A stretch of 64,000 bases of DNA from Bacillota bacterium. Its GTDB lineage: Bacteria; Bacillota; Negativicutes; DSM-13327. The translations under genes were made by a program, and so were the position numbers. The DNA is taken from NCBI GenBank assembly GCA_017889585.1, contig JAGFZX010000002.1:1-64000 (forward strand), read 5' to 3'. Positions within the stretch are counted from its first letter, which is position 1. Each line of letters opens with the position of its first letter. The notes beneath the pieces are model-generated. The model was not told where the DNA came from, searched no databases, and worked only from the letters and a program-made list of their open reading frames with translations. This document shows, one piece after another, positions 45,318 through 53,327 of the stretch.

Positions 45318-46391
45318 ATGTTTAAGAAAACGAGTCTATTGGTATCCCTGGTTTTAATCTTTAGTTTGCTTATTGCTGGGTGCAGTTCCTCATCAGTTAA
45401 GACCTCAGATAACAATACACCTGCAGCGGCAGTGGAAAAAATTAAATTTAATGTTGGCTATTTGCCAGCTGTGGGTCATGTACTGTACTTTGTTGCTCAA
45501 GAAAAAGGCTTTTTTGCCGAAGAAGGTCTTGATGTAGAATTATTTCAATTTACCAATTCAGGGGAAGGGTTAAATGCCATCAAAAGCGGTAAATTGGATG
45601 CTGGATCTTTTGGTACAGCAGCACCCTTAACTTTTATTGATAAAGGTACACCTTTTGTCATATTTGGTGGGATGCAGAGTGAAGGACATGCCGTTGTTAC
45701 AAAACCAGAAAATGTGGATAAATTTAAGACGTTGCAAGGTTTCGTAGGAACCAAAGTAGCGACAGTGAGGCTGGCGACTGGTGATGCGGTGTGGCGTCAT
45801 GCCTTGTCGAAAGCAGGTATTGATTGGAAGACACAAGTAACAGTACAGGAATTAGATTCTCCAGCCGCTGTTTTGGAAGCCGTGAAAAAAGGCAGCGCTG
45901 ATGCCGGACTCGTCTGGGTTCCATTTACCGAAATGGCTGAACAACAAGGACTTAAAATAGTTGACTGGTCATCTCAGTATCTTAATAGTCATGTTTGTTG
46001 CCGTTTAGTAGGTCTTGCTGATAATGTTAAAAATAATAAAGAAGGCTTTACTCGTTTCAGTCGTGCTTTAATTAGGGCTTATGATTTTTATCTTAATAAT
46101 CAGGATGAAACTGTTGAGATTATTAATAAATATGTAAAATTGGATAAAACCCTGTTGAAACAAGCAGCTTACAGTGGTCATATTCACAGTATTCCTGATC
46201 CCGACAGAAAACGGGTAGTTGCATTCTGGGAAGCTATGAAGGCCATTGGTTATCTTAAAGGGGAGCAAAATATTAATCAGTTTATTAACACTGATATTTA
46301 TCATGAAGCGCTAGAACAGTTAAGAGGACGTTATCCACAAAATCCTATCTATATTCAGCTAGAAAAAGATTATAAAGCCAATGATCTTTAA
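45318..46391 (+). CDS. ABC transporter substrate-binding lipoprotein, SsuA-like
   Basis: ATG 45318 fits GAGGAG best. 357 residues; lipobox IAGC, SsuA-type YLPAVGHVLYFVAQEKGFFAEEGLDVE. The NSHVCCRLVG double cysteine matches the 23-kb SsuA. Within the corrinoid operon it probably binds a methylated or sulfonated substrate. Confidence 0.86.
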   Translation: MFKKTSLLVSLVLIFSLLIAGCSSSSVKTSDNNTPAAAVEKIKFNVGYLPAVGHVLYFVAQEKGFFAEEGLDVELFQFTNSGEGLNAIKSGKLDAGSFGTAAPLTFIDKGTPFVIFGGMQSEGHAVVTKPENVDKFKTLQGFVGTKVATVRLATGDAVWRHALSKAGIDWKTQVTVQELDSPAAVLEAVKKGSADAGLVWVPFTEMAEQQGLKIVDWSSQYLNSHVCCRLVGLADNVKNNKEGFTRFSRALIRAYDFYLNNQDETVEIINKYVKLDKTLLKQAAYSGHIHSIPDPDRKRVVAFWEAMKAIGYLKGEQNINQFINTDIYHEALEQLRGRYPQNPIYIQLEKDYKANDL

Positions 46392-46400
46392 AAAGGAGGA

Positions 46401-47207
46401 TTGATTATTCTGGGATTTTTAAGTTTAAAAGATGTATCTCTTGTTTATCCAGGGCAAAAGAATGGTGAACCTTCTCTCCAGAATATCAATCTGGAAATAG
46501 AGGAAGGAGAATTTATTGCTGTTGTGGGTCCAAGTGGTGGTGGCAAAAGTTCAACCATCTCTTTATTGGCTGGTTTAGTAGAGCCGACCACTGGTCAAAT
46601 TTTGCTAAAAGGAAAGCCGATAACTGGACCTGGTCTTGATCGAGCCGTAGTATTTCAAGACTATTCCCTTTTTCCCTGGATGACAGCCTTAGAAAATATT
46701 TATTTTGCACTCAAACAAGTCGGAAATGTTTCCCGAGAAAAAGCGAAAAAATTTTTAGATATAGTGGGTCTAGGAGAGGCTGCTACGAAATATCCTGGTG
46801 AATTATCTGGAGGAATGAGGCAACGGGTGGCTATTGCCCGTGCCTTTGCCTTGGGAGCACCTATCTATCTTATGGATGAACCTTTTGGGGCAGTAGATGC
46901 TAAGAATCGGATATATCTGCAGGATTTATTAATACGGCTTTGGCAGGAAACAGGGGTGAAGAAGACTGTATTTCTTGTTACTCATGATATTGATGAAGCG
47001 TTATATTTAGCGGATAGAATCGTCGTTTTTACTACAAGTCCAGGTCGTATCCGTAAGGTGATACAAGTACCATTCAAGCGTCCACGTAACCGGATTCCTC
47101 TCATTCAGGACCAGTCATATATACAATTGCGCAATGAGCTTCTTTCCCTATTGCAAAGCGAAATCATTGAAGAACTCCAAAAGGTGGAAGGCGGTGCAGG
47201 GATTTGA
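46401..47207 (+). CDS. ABC transporter ATPase, SsuB/TauB family
   Basis: Walker A GPSGGGKSS (second Gly unusual; last residue Ser), signature LSGGMRQRVAIARAF, Walker B IYLMDEPFGAVDAKNR. The track's TTG at 46401 is only 1 bp after AAAGGAGG, so a rare start (ATT 46407 or CTG 46410) may be used. It is followed by a TTG-started permease at an ATTTGA junction. Confidence 0.85.
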   Translation: MIILGFLSLKDVSLVYPGQKNGEPSLQNINLEIEEGEFIAVVGPSGGGKSSTISLLAGLVEPTTGQILLKGKPITGPGLDRAVVFQDYSLFPWMTALENIYFALKQVGNVSREKAKKFLDIVGLGEAATKYPGELSGGMRQRVAIARAFALGAPIYLMDEPFGAVDAKNRIYLQDLLIRLWQETGVKKTVFLVTHDIDEALYLADRIVVFTTSPGRIRKVIQVPFKRPRNRIPLIQDQSYIQLRNELLSLLQSEIIEELQKVEGGAGI

Positions 47208-47953
47208 AACAAAGTGTCGTTGATCGGATATTGTTGTTTGTTGGATTACTCCTGTTATGGCAGACGCTTACTGGTTGGTTCCCATTGCTCGATCCATTGT
47301 TGTTTCCAGCACCGAATAAAGTATTATCTTTACTGGTTGAAGATAAAAGTGTTTTTTGGAAGAGTATTTTAAGTTCCTTTCGTCTGCTTTTTGGTGGTTA
47401 TGTATTGGCAGTTATTTTGGCTATACCATTAGGATTGGTTGTTGGTTGGAATAAACGATTGCATACAACGCTGGAACCACTGATCAATATTTTAGGACCT
47501 ATTCCACCGATTGTTTACATTCCTTATGCCATAGCGTTATTGCCAAGTTTTACTCATTCTTCAATTTTCATCATTTTCATTGGTGCTTTTTGGCCATTAT
47601 TTATTAATACTGTGGCTGGGGTTAGAACAGTGGAAAAAGGAATTATTGATTCAGCCCGCACATTAGGGGTTAGTCAGTGGAGCATGCTGATTCATATTTT
47701 ATTGCCTGGTGCTATGCCGCAAATTTTTACAGGTGGTACAGTTAGTTTGGTATTGGCGTTTATCTTACTTACAGCTGCAGAAATGATCGGAGCGACTAGT
47801 GGACTGGGCTGGTATGTTAAATATTTTGCTGATTTTGCCGATTATCCTAGAGTAGTAGCAGGTATTTTGGTGATAGGTGTAGTTGTATTGGGGTTGACTA
47901 TTTTTTATAATCGTTTAGAACGCCATCTTCTTCGTTGGAGAAAAATGGGATAA
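47204..47953 (+). CDS. ABC transporter permease, SsuC/TauC family
   Basis: 249 residues, six predicted membrane segments, EAA loop SARTLGVSQWSMLIHILLPGAMP. Coupled to the ATPase gene through overlapping stop and TTG start (GGGATTTGA), the same arrangement as in met operon 2. Confidence 0.86.
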   Translation: MKQSVVDRILLFVGLLLLWQTLTGWFPLLDPLLFPAPNKVLSLLVEDKSVFWKSILSSFRLLFGGYVLAVILAIPLGLVVGWNKRLHTTLEPLINILGPIPPIVYIPYAIALLPSFTHSSIFIIFIGAFWPLFINTVAGVRTVEKGIIDSARTLGVSQWSMLIHILLPGAMPQIFTGGTVSLVLAFILLTAAEMIGATSGLGWYVKYFADFADYPRVVAGILVIGVVVLGLTIFYNRLERHLLRWRKMG

Positions 47954-47990
47954 TGATAGCAATTTTGCAAATAAATAAGGAGGTTTTACC

Positions 47991-48647
47991 ATGTCGACTA
48001 AAGAACAAGAATTATTCAAAAAATTATCGGATGCTGTTGTTGAGATGAATGAGGATGAGGTTGTAAGTCTTTCCCATCAAATTGTATCTGAGGAAATTGA
48101 TGCCTATGAGGCCATTGATCAAGGTCTTTCTGATGGAATGGAAAAAGCGGGTAAATTATTTGAAGATGAGGAATATTTTATTCCTGAATTGCTGTTGTGT
48201 TCAGATGCAATGTATGCCGGTCTAGATGTATTGAAGCCTCATATAAAACAGGAAGAACATGTAGAAAAGCATAAAGTTATCATCGGTGTCGTTGAAGGTG
48301 ACACTCATGACATTGGTAAAAATTTAGTCAAAATTATGCTTGAAACTTCAGGATTTGAAGTTTTCGACCTGGGTAGGGATATTCCACCACAACAATTCGT
48401 TGCGAAGGCAAAAGAAGTTGGGGCAAAAATTATTGCATTAGCAACACTCATGACGACTACCATGGATGGCATGGATGCAGTGATACACTTGCTGAAGGAA
48501 GAAAATATAAAAAATGAATATAAAGTCATTATTGGTGGTGGCCCCATTTCCCAGAGTTTTGCTGATAAAATAGGGGCAGATGCATATGCTGTTAATGCTG
48601 CCGATGCTGTAAAAATTGCTAAGAGGCTTGTAAAGGAGGCTGTTTAG
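47991..48647 (+). CDS. Corrinoid protein (MtaC/MttC-like B12-binding)
   Basis: 218 residues. A helical cap domain (residues 1-85) is followed by a Rossmann B12-binding domain with GDTHDIGKNLV at about 103, which supplies the lower-ligand His to cobalt, and GGGPIS at about 183. It shuttles methyl groups to the MtaA-like proteins and is reactivated by the RamA-like protein. ATAAGGAGG upstream. Confidence 0.9.
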   Translation: MSTKEQELFKKLSDAVVEMNEDEVVSLSHQIVSEEIDAYEAIDQGLSDGMEKAGKLFEDEEYFIPELLLCSDAMYAGLDVLKPHIKQEEHVEKHKVIIGVVEGDTHDIGKNLVKIMLETSGFEVFDLGRDIPPQQFVAKAKEVGAKIIALATLMTTTMDGMDAVIHLLKEENIKNEYKVIIGGGPISQSFADKIGADAYAVNAADAVKIAKRLVKEAV

Positions 48648-48696
48648 TTAAAGGATACAACATAAATTTATAGGGGTAAGACTATGAGTTTTGCAC

Positions 48697-48751
48697 AAAA
48701 AAGCAAAGGTTGGAGAGCGTTGAAGGTAGTTCTCTAGCCTTTGCTTTTTGC
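48697..48751. terminator. Bidirectional terminator
   Basis: AAAAAGCAAAGGTTGGAGA pairs with TCTCTAGCCTTTGCTTTTT around a 14-nt loop, between convergent operons. The stem wording (AAAGGTTGG...TAGCCTTTG) resembles leader terminators, but no leader core precedes it. Confidence 0.75.
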
Positions 48752-48754
48752 CTG

Positions 48755-48855
48755 CGGCATCAGAAAGTATAACACTTTCTTGCTTCCAAGTAAGAACGAC
48801 TAAGGCTTCTGCTCGCGTCTGAGGACTTGGCAAGCCTTAGTCGTTCTTATAGTGT
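48755..48855. repeat. Interspersed repeat copy B
   Basis: Contains GAAAGTATAACACTTTC, TTCCAAGTAAG, then an inverted repeat AAGAACGACTAAGGCTT ... AAGCCTTAGTCGTTCTT. Related to the insertion in the leader 21 terminator. Confidence 0.65.
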
Positions 48856-48859
48856 ACTT

Positions 48860-49525
48860 CTAATGGGCAACTCGGTAGAGTTGCCCATTTTGTAGATTAA
48901 ATACTTCATCAGCGCGTGCTGCCAAAGCAGGATCATGGGTAATAATCACGACACTGGTTCCCGTATTCCGTGCTTGTAGCAAACAATCGGCAACGCTTGT
49001 AGCCAAGGATGGGTCTAAGTCATTGGTTGGTTCATCAGCCAATAAGATGGGTGGATTCAATAATAAGGCTCTTGCAAGGGAAACACGGCGCAATTGACCT
49101 AAACTAAGTTGTTGGGGTTTGTGATTTAGGCGGTGTTCCATGTTAAAGTGAGTTAATAATCCGATTGCTCTATTTTCTAAGGTTTTATCTTTCAGGGTTA
49201 ACCAGGCAGGTACCATTACGTTTTCGAGGGCAGTGAGAGAGTTGATCAAACGGGCCCTTTGAAAAACAAAGCCAAAATATTTTCCCCGTATTTTGGCTTG
49301 TTCTTGTTGATTTAGGGCACCCACATCAAGGTTATCAATTAGTATTCTCCCAGAAGTAGTATTTTGCAGTAATCCCATGATGGACAAGAGGGTAGTTTTT
49401 CCACCACCCGAGTCGCCAACAATGGCTAACGCTGTTCCTTTTTTTACAGTAAGAGATAGGTTTGATAAAATTGTATCCTCGCCATAACGTTTACTAATAT
49501 TTTGTAGTTCAATTAAGTTGTTCAT
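48860..49525 (-). CDS. ABC transporter ATPase (LolD/MacB type)
   Basis: ATG 49525, behind GTGGAGGGAA, is preferred to 49555. The 221-residue product has Walker A GDSGGGKTT, signature LSLGQLRRVSLARAL (LSLGQ replaces LSGGQ) and Walker B ILLADEPTNDLD. With the adjacent FtsX-type permease it forms a mechanotransmission or export-type ABC system, last in a leader-controlled minus-strand operon. Confidence 0.86.
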   Translation of the reverse strand: MNNLIELQNISKRYGEDTILSNLSLTVKKGTALAIVGDSGGGKTTLLSIMGLLQNTTSGRILIDNLDVGALNQQEQAKIRGKYFGFVFQRARLINSLTALENVMVPAWLTLKDKTLENRAIGLLTHFNMEHRLNHKPQQLSLGQLRRVSLARALLLNPPILLADEPTNDLDPSLATSVADCLLQARNTGTSVVIITHDPALAARADEVFNLQNGQLYRVAH

Positions 49526-49538
49526 GTTTCCCTCCACA

Positions 49539-50738
49539 TTAATCAAATTCCCCACGTGTCATGACAGTACTCGGGTCGACTCGACTACTCCGGTAAGCAG
49601 GTAACCAGGCGGCCAGAGCTCCTAAGCCCGAGAAAATTACCGTCAATGTGAGAGAAAGAGTAGCAAAGAAATACCAGGTTGGCTGAACGAAGGGAAAGGA
49701 TTGGTGGGACTTAAGTAGTACTAAACTTGCCATGTATAACCCGCCACCTAAAAGAAGACCAGCTAACGATCCAGCTAAAGCGATGACTATCGCTTCTCCC
49801 ACTATAATAGAAGTTATCTCTTGACTAGAAGCCCCAAGTGCTAGGTAAAGTCCCCATTCTGCCTGCCTATCAACAGTTAAAGTATAAAAACGCGAAAAGA
49901 GTTGAAATAACGACAGAAAGACTACCAGCAAGCCGATGCCCCCTAGTAACCAAATGATAACTGTAAATTGATCATTGATGCGTTTTTTAACATCTGCTGC
50001 TACGATGGTTTGCACGTAATCAACTTGTTGAATTTTTGTCACGATATCCATGATATTAGCTGATTCGTCGACTTGCACTAAAATTGTGGAAATGAGTTCA
50101 GCAGGCGGGCCTTGTTTTTCCCATATTGATTTTAATGCAGGGGTTTTGCCAACAACACGTCGTGCTTCAGCCATACTGACAAAGAGTGAATAATCCAGAG
50201 TTGTTCCAGTTTCTTCCGCTACCGTTACAATGTCATACCAAGTTCCGAGAATCATAATTTTATTTTGCGTCCAAGTGGGTACTTTCGCTCCGAGAATGAC
50301 CTCATTGTCTTTGAGTTCTGTTTTTTGTAGTTTTTTTAGCCATGGCGCAACAACCCAGTCGCTGGTTGGATCATAGCCAATCATACGGTTATTTGTTCCA
50401 ATGTCATGGCAGTCCGCTGTCAAACTGTGAGTGAAAAATTGGGGTGTTGCCTGGTGAATTCCAGGAATGGAACGTATGGCATCAACGGTTTTTTGTGGCA
50501 TGTAGGTATTGGCTGCCGCTCCGCCAAATAATACAAGGCTAGGTTCTATGGTTGCACCACCAGGTATAATGACAATATCAGCCCCCATGCGTTGTTTAGA
50601 AATTTCCATACCGGAAGACACGCCGTTATAAAGAGCCGATATGCATAAAATAATGGCAACCCCGATGGCAATGGAAAATAGGATGGCAAAGCTTTGCAGC
50701 TTGCGATGCAAGAGACTTTTCCAGATTAGAAATGTCAT
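49539..50738 (-). CDS. ABC transporter permease, MacB/FtsX family
   Basis: 399 residues: an N-terminal membrane helix, a periplasmic MacB_PCD-like domain (about 40-250), then three helices forming the FtsX domain. It shares ends with the ATPase gene and overlaps the DUF4418 gene by 4 bp. Exports or senses an unknown compound. Confidence 0.86.
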   Translation of the reverse strand: MTFLIWKSLLHRKLQSFAILFSIAIGVAIILCISALYNGVSSGMEISKQRMGADIVIIPGGATIEPSLVLFGGAAANTYMPQKTVDAIRSIPGIHQATPQFFTHSLTADCHDIGTNNRMIGYDPTSDWVVAPWLKKLQKTELKDNEVILGAKVPTWTQNKIMILGTWYDIVTVAEETGTTLDYSLFVSMAEARRVVGKTPALKSIWEKQGPPAELISTILVQVDESANIMDIVTKIQQVDYVQTIVAADVKKRINDQFTVIIWLLGGIGLLVVFLSLFQLFSRFYTLTVDRQAEWGLYLALGASSQEITSIIVGEAIVIALAGSLAGLLLGGGLYMASLVLLKSHQSFPFVQPTWYFFATLSLTLTVIFSGLGALAAWLPAYRSSRVDPSTVMTRGEFD

Positions 50739-51142
50739 GTAACCTCCTCCGATTGTGTTTTGCTGATTAAAAAGGCGATTAAAAGTCCTGTGATAGCAAG
50801 TATGCTACCGCCGATTGTCGTAAAAGAGGCGGTTTTTAGGCAAGCTCCATTCTCGCAGATACCGATAGCCCACGATTTGGGTAAGATGATGACGGTAATT
50901 CCAAGCAAGAGGACAATAAAGCTAGCTAATAAGCGACCTTCGGTCGTGCGTAGTACCAACAGACTGGCAGAAAGTATTACAGCGAGTAATGTAATGATAA
51001 ATTCAGCCTGATAAGCATAATGGCATTGCATAGGACTTCCGTTACCTGTATGCCCTGTGCAAATTGATACAAACCTGGGCAAAATCAAAAGTGAAACGCT
51101 AATGATAAGAGCGATCCATGATAATATTTTATAACGATTCAT
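50735..51142 (-). CDS. DUF4418 membrane protein
   Basis: 135 residues, four hydrophobic segments and conserved cysteines in CTGHTGNGSPMQCHY and GICENGACL, typical of DUF4418. Members are found next to MacB-type ABC genes. Function unknown. Confidence 0.8.
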   Translation of the reverse strand: MNRYKILSWIALIISVSLLILPRFVSICTGHTGNGSPMQCHYAYQAEFIITLLAVILSASLLVLRTTEGRLLASFIVLLLGITVIILPKSWAIGICENGACLKTASFTTIGGSILAITGLLIAFLISKTQSEEVT

Positions 51143-51147
51143 GATGG

Positions 51148-51324
51148 TTAACTCCTTTTTTGTATAAGATCCAAGTCATTGAGAAATAGTGAAGAGTGCC
51201 CATGTTTATGGGGTGTGTTAGGATCTATTTGTCTCAAAGGAACCCTGTTTAGTCCATTGTACAAAATGACAATTCCCAAGGAAAATATTAGAAAAGCCAA
51301 GACTAGAAATCGATTAAGTGCCAT
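51148..51324 (-). CDS. Small membrane protein, 58 residues (not in ORF track)
   Basis: On the minus strand ATG 51324, seven bases after GGGTGA, opens MALNRFLVLAFLIFSLGIVI, one membrane helix, followed by a polar tail with HKHGHSS. The stop lies 5 bp before the DUF4418 ATG. It is the first gene after the minus-strand leader. I do not recognise the family; the His-rich motif hints at metal contact. Confidence 0.7.
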   Translation of the reverse strand: MALNRFLVLAFLIFSLGIVILYNGLNRVPLRQIDPNTPHKHGHSSLFLNDLDLIQKRS

Positions 51325-51414
51325 TGTTTATCACCCTTTTAATAGTTATTTTACTTATCTTCGTTTTCTTTGCCGTAACACTTATCTTCTAACCAATTAA
51401 GCCACCTCCCTTAT

Positions 51415-51483
51415 AAAAAATAAAAACGAAAAGGCCGAGTTTATCCCGTAGGATAGACTCGGCCTTTAGTTTTTCTAACCAGC
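51415..51483 (-). promoter_or_regulatory. Leader element 22 with terminator, minus strand
   Basis: Read on the minus strand: GCTGG, TTAG/CTAA inner stem, AGGC in an AAGGCCGAGT/ACTCGGCCTT hairpin, then TTCGTTTTTATTTTT. It shows that the element is oriented with its gene and not a plus-strand repeat. Confidence 0.8.
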
Positions 51484-51530
51484 CAGCACTTATTTGGTTG
51501 TAAGCACTTTTATTTTGGTGTTTGATAAAA

Positions 51531-51559
51531 ATGATAACATCTATGGTTAGAATTGTAAA
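51531..51559 (-). promoter_or_regulatory. SigA-type promoter, minus strand
   Basis: Minus-strand TTTACA and TATCAT with a 17-bp spacer, 47 bp before leader element 22. Confidence 0.6.
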
Positions 51560-51674
51560 TATATTTTTAGCAAGATTACAGATCAGGGAATTTAAACAGC
51601 AGATTGTAATAGACTTTTATATTTACACCTTATAACTTGCATTTTTCAATTTTCAATAAGGTTGAGAAAATGTA

Positions 51675-51702
51675 TTGACAAATCAGTAAAATAAATTATA
51701 CT
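51675..51702 (+). promoter_or_regulatory. SigA-type promoter of nitrogenase-like operon 3
   Basis: TTGACA and TATACT with a 16-bp spacer, 35 bp before leader element 23. Confidence 0.75.
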
Positions 51703-51737
51703 ATAAAGAAAGTAGAGTGTTTATATCGTATTTTGTG

Positions 51738-51797
51738 GCTGATCAGAAAAACTGAAGGCTAAAGTAATGTCCTTTTGGATATACTTTAGCCTTTTTT
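51738..51797 (+). promoter_or_regulatory. Leader element 23 with terminator (tandem, first)
   Basis: GCTGA, TCAG/CTGA stem, AGGC in a GGCTAAAGTA hairpin with its complement and T6. Confidence 0.8.
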
Positions 51798-51877
51798 ATT
51801 TAGCCATACAGTATCTGGCAGGTATTCAATACCTGAGGGCTGCAGAAATGGCAATCGACAAATGAAGAGTAGTTTTG

Positions 51878-51948
51878 ACTGATCAGTAGTACATACTGAA
51901 GGCAAAGACGGATCCTAATATAAGGATCAATCTTTGCCTTCTTTGTTT
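51878..51948 (+). promoter_or_regulatory. Leader element 24 with terminator (tandem, second)
   Basis: ACTGA, TCAG/CTGA stem with a long loop, AGGC in a GGCAAAGAcGGATC hairpin with its complement; T-run interrupted (TTCTTTGTTT). 80 bp after element 23, before nitrogenase-like pair 3. Confidence 0.75.
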
Positions 51949-51973
51949 ATTAATAATATAAGGAGGAAGAGAT

Positions 51974-53314
51974 ATGAGCAAATTTATTGAGAGACCACGC
52001 TATTTATGTACACTTGGGGGTGCAATAGCAACTTTGAAAGTCTTGCCACGTGTAGTGCCTATTATCCATGCTGCAGCTGGTTGTGGTGGTAATATTGCCA
52101 ATGCCTTGCATGGTGCATCTGGCTATTTGGGCAGTGGCTATTGTGCAGGACTAGCGCTACCGAGTTCTAATATCTATGAAAAAGATATTGTATTTGGTGG
52201 AGAAGAACGATTAACTGAACAAATTACTACAACACTTGAGGTTATTGATGGTGACTTGTATTTTGTAGTCACTGGATGCATGGTGGATATTATTGGTGAT
52301 GATGCAGTGGCGGTGGCAAAGCGGTTTCACCAAGATGGCAAGCCGGTTTTGGCAGCTGAGACAGGTGGCTTTAAAGGCAATTCTTATAAAGGGTACGATA
52401 TTGTTCTAAGTAAACTATTTGCTGACTTTGTTGAAAAGAATCCAGTAAAGGAAAAGAATGTTGTTAATTTATTTGGTATTGTCCCCATTCAGGATGTATT
52501 TTGGAAAGGTAATTTGAATACCTTAAAAGCACTTCTTGAAAAAATTGGTTATGAGGTTAATAGCTTTTTTGGTGAAGGAGAAACACTGGAAAATCTTAAA
52601 TATGCTGGTGCTGCTAGTTTTAATATCCTTGTATCTGATGTATATGGGGTTGAACCTGCCAAAATATTCGAAGAAACCCATGGAGTACCTTATGTGATTG
52701 CAACCTTACCTATTGGTTCAGCTGGTACTGAAAGATTCTTGCGCACAGTAGGCGAAGCCTTAGGGACTGAAAAGACCCTCGTTGAGCAGGTCATTGCCGA
52801 GGAAAAAGCCCGCTATTATAGCTATATAGAACGATTGGCTGATGTCTATAATGATTTGGATTTTCAACGGTACAGTGTAGTGGTGGCTGATGTGAATTAC
52901 GCTCCAGCTCTGGCTAGATTTCTGGCTGATGATTTGGGATGGTTACCAGAGCTCGTGGTGATTACCGATGTCCTTACGGAAGAAGAGCAGCAATTGGTAG
53001 AAGCAAGATTTGAAGACTTTACGTCTGGTATTCGTCCTAAAGTTGTATTTGATACCAATACATCGAATGTGAGCAAACATTTCAATGCTTCTTGGCCGCG
53101 TAATAACAACGATCGATATTTCGATAGTTTTAGCCCCGCATTTGTTTTGGGAAGTAGTTTAGACCGGGATTTTGCTTCATCCATAGGAGCACCGCACTTA
53201 AGTGTATCTTATCCGGTATCCAACAGGGTTGTCCTGGATAGAGCCTATGTTGGTTACCGCGGAGCATTAAGTTTAGTGGAAGATATTTTTGGATTATTAG
53301 TAGAAAGCAGATAG
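51974..53314 (+). CDS. Nitrogenase-like component 1, beta subunit, pair 3
   Basis: 446 residues. Cys12 (YLCTLGG), Cys37 (AAAGCGG) and Cys102 (TGCMVDIIGDD) match P-cluster ligands. It is closest by eye to the pair-1 beta subunit (shared ETGGFKGNSY and DDLGWLPE). The gene order here is beta then alpha, opposite to pairs 1 and 2. Confidence 0.9.
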   Translation: MSKFIERPRYLCTLGGAIATLKVLPRVVPIIHAAAGCGGNIANALHGASGYLGSGYCAGLALPSSNIYEKDIVFGGEERLTEQITTTLEVIDGDLYFVVTGCMVDIIGDDAVAVAKRFHQDGKPVLAAETGGFKGNSYKGYDIVLSKLFADFVEKNPVKEKNVVNLFGIVPIQDVFWKGNLNTLKALLEKIGYEVNSFFGEGETLENLKYAGAASFNILVSDVYGVEPAKIFEETHGVPYVIATLPIGSAGTERFLRTVGEALGTEKTLVEQVIAEEKARYYSYIERLADVYNDLDFQRYSVVVADVNYAPALARFLADDLGWLPELVVITDVLTEEEQQLVEARFEDFTSGIRPKVVFDTNTSNVSKHFNASWPRNNNDRYFDSFSPAFVLGSSLDRDFASSIGAPHLSVSYPVSNRVVLDRAYVGYRGALSLVEDIFGLLVESR

Positions 53315-53327
53315 GAGAGAGAATGAA

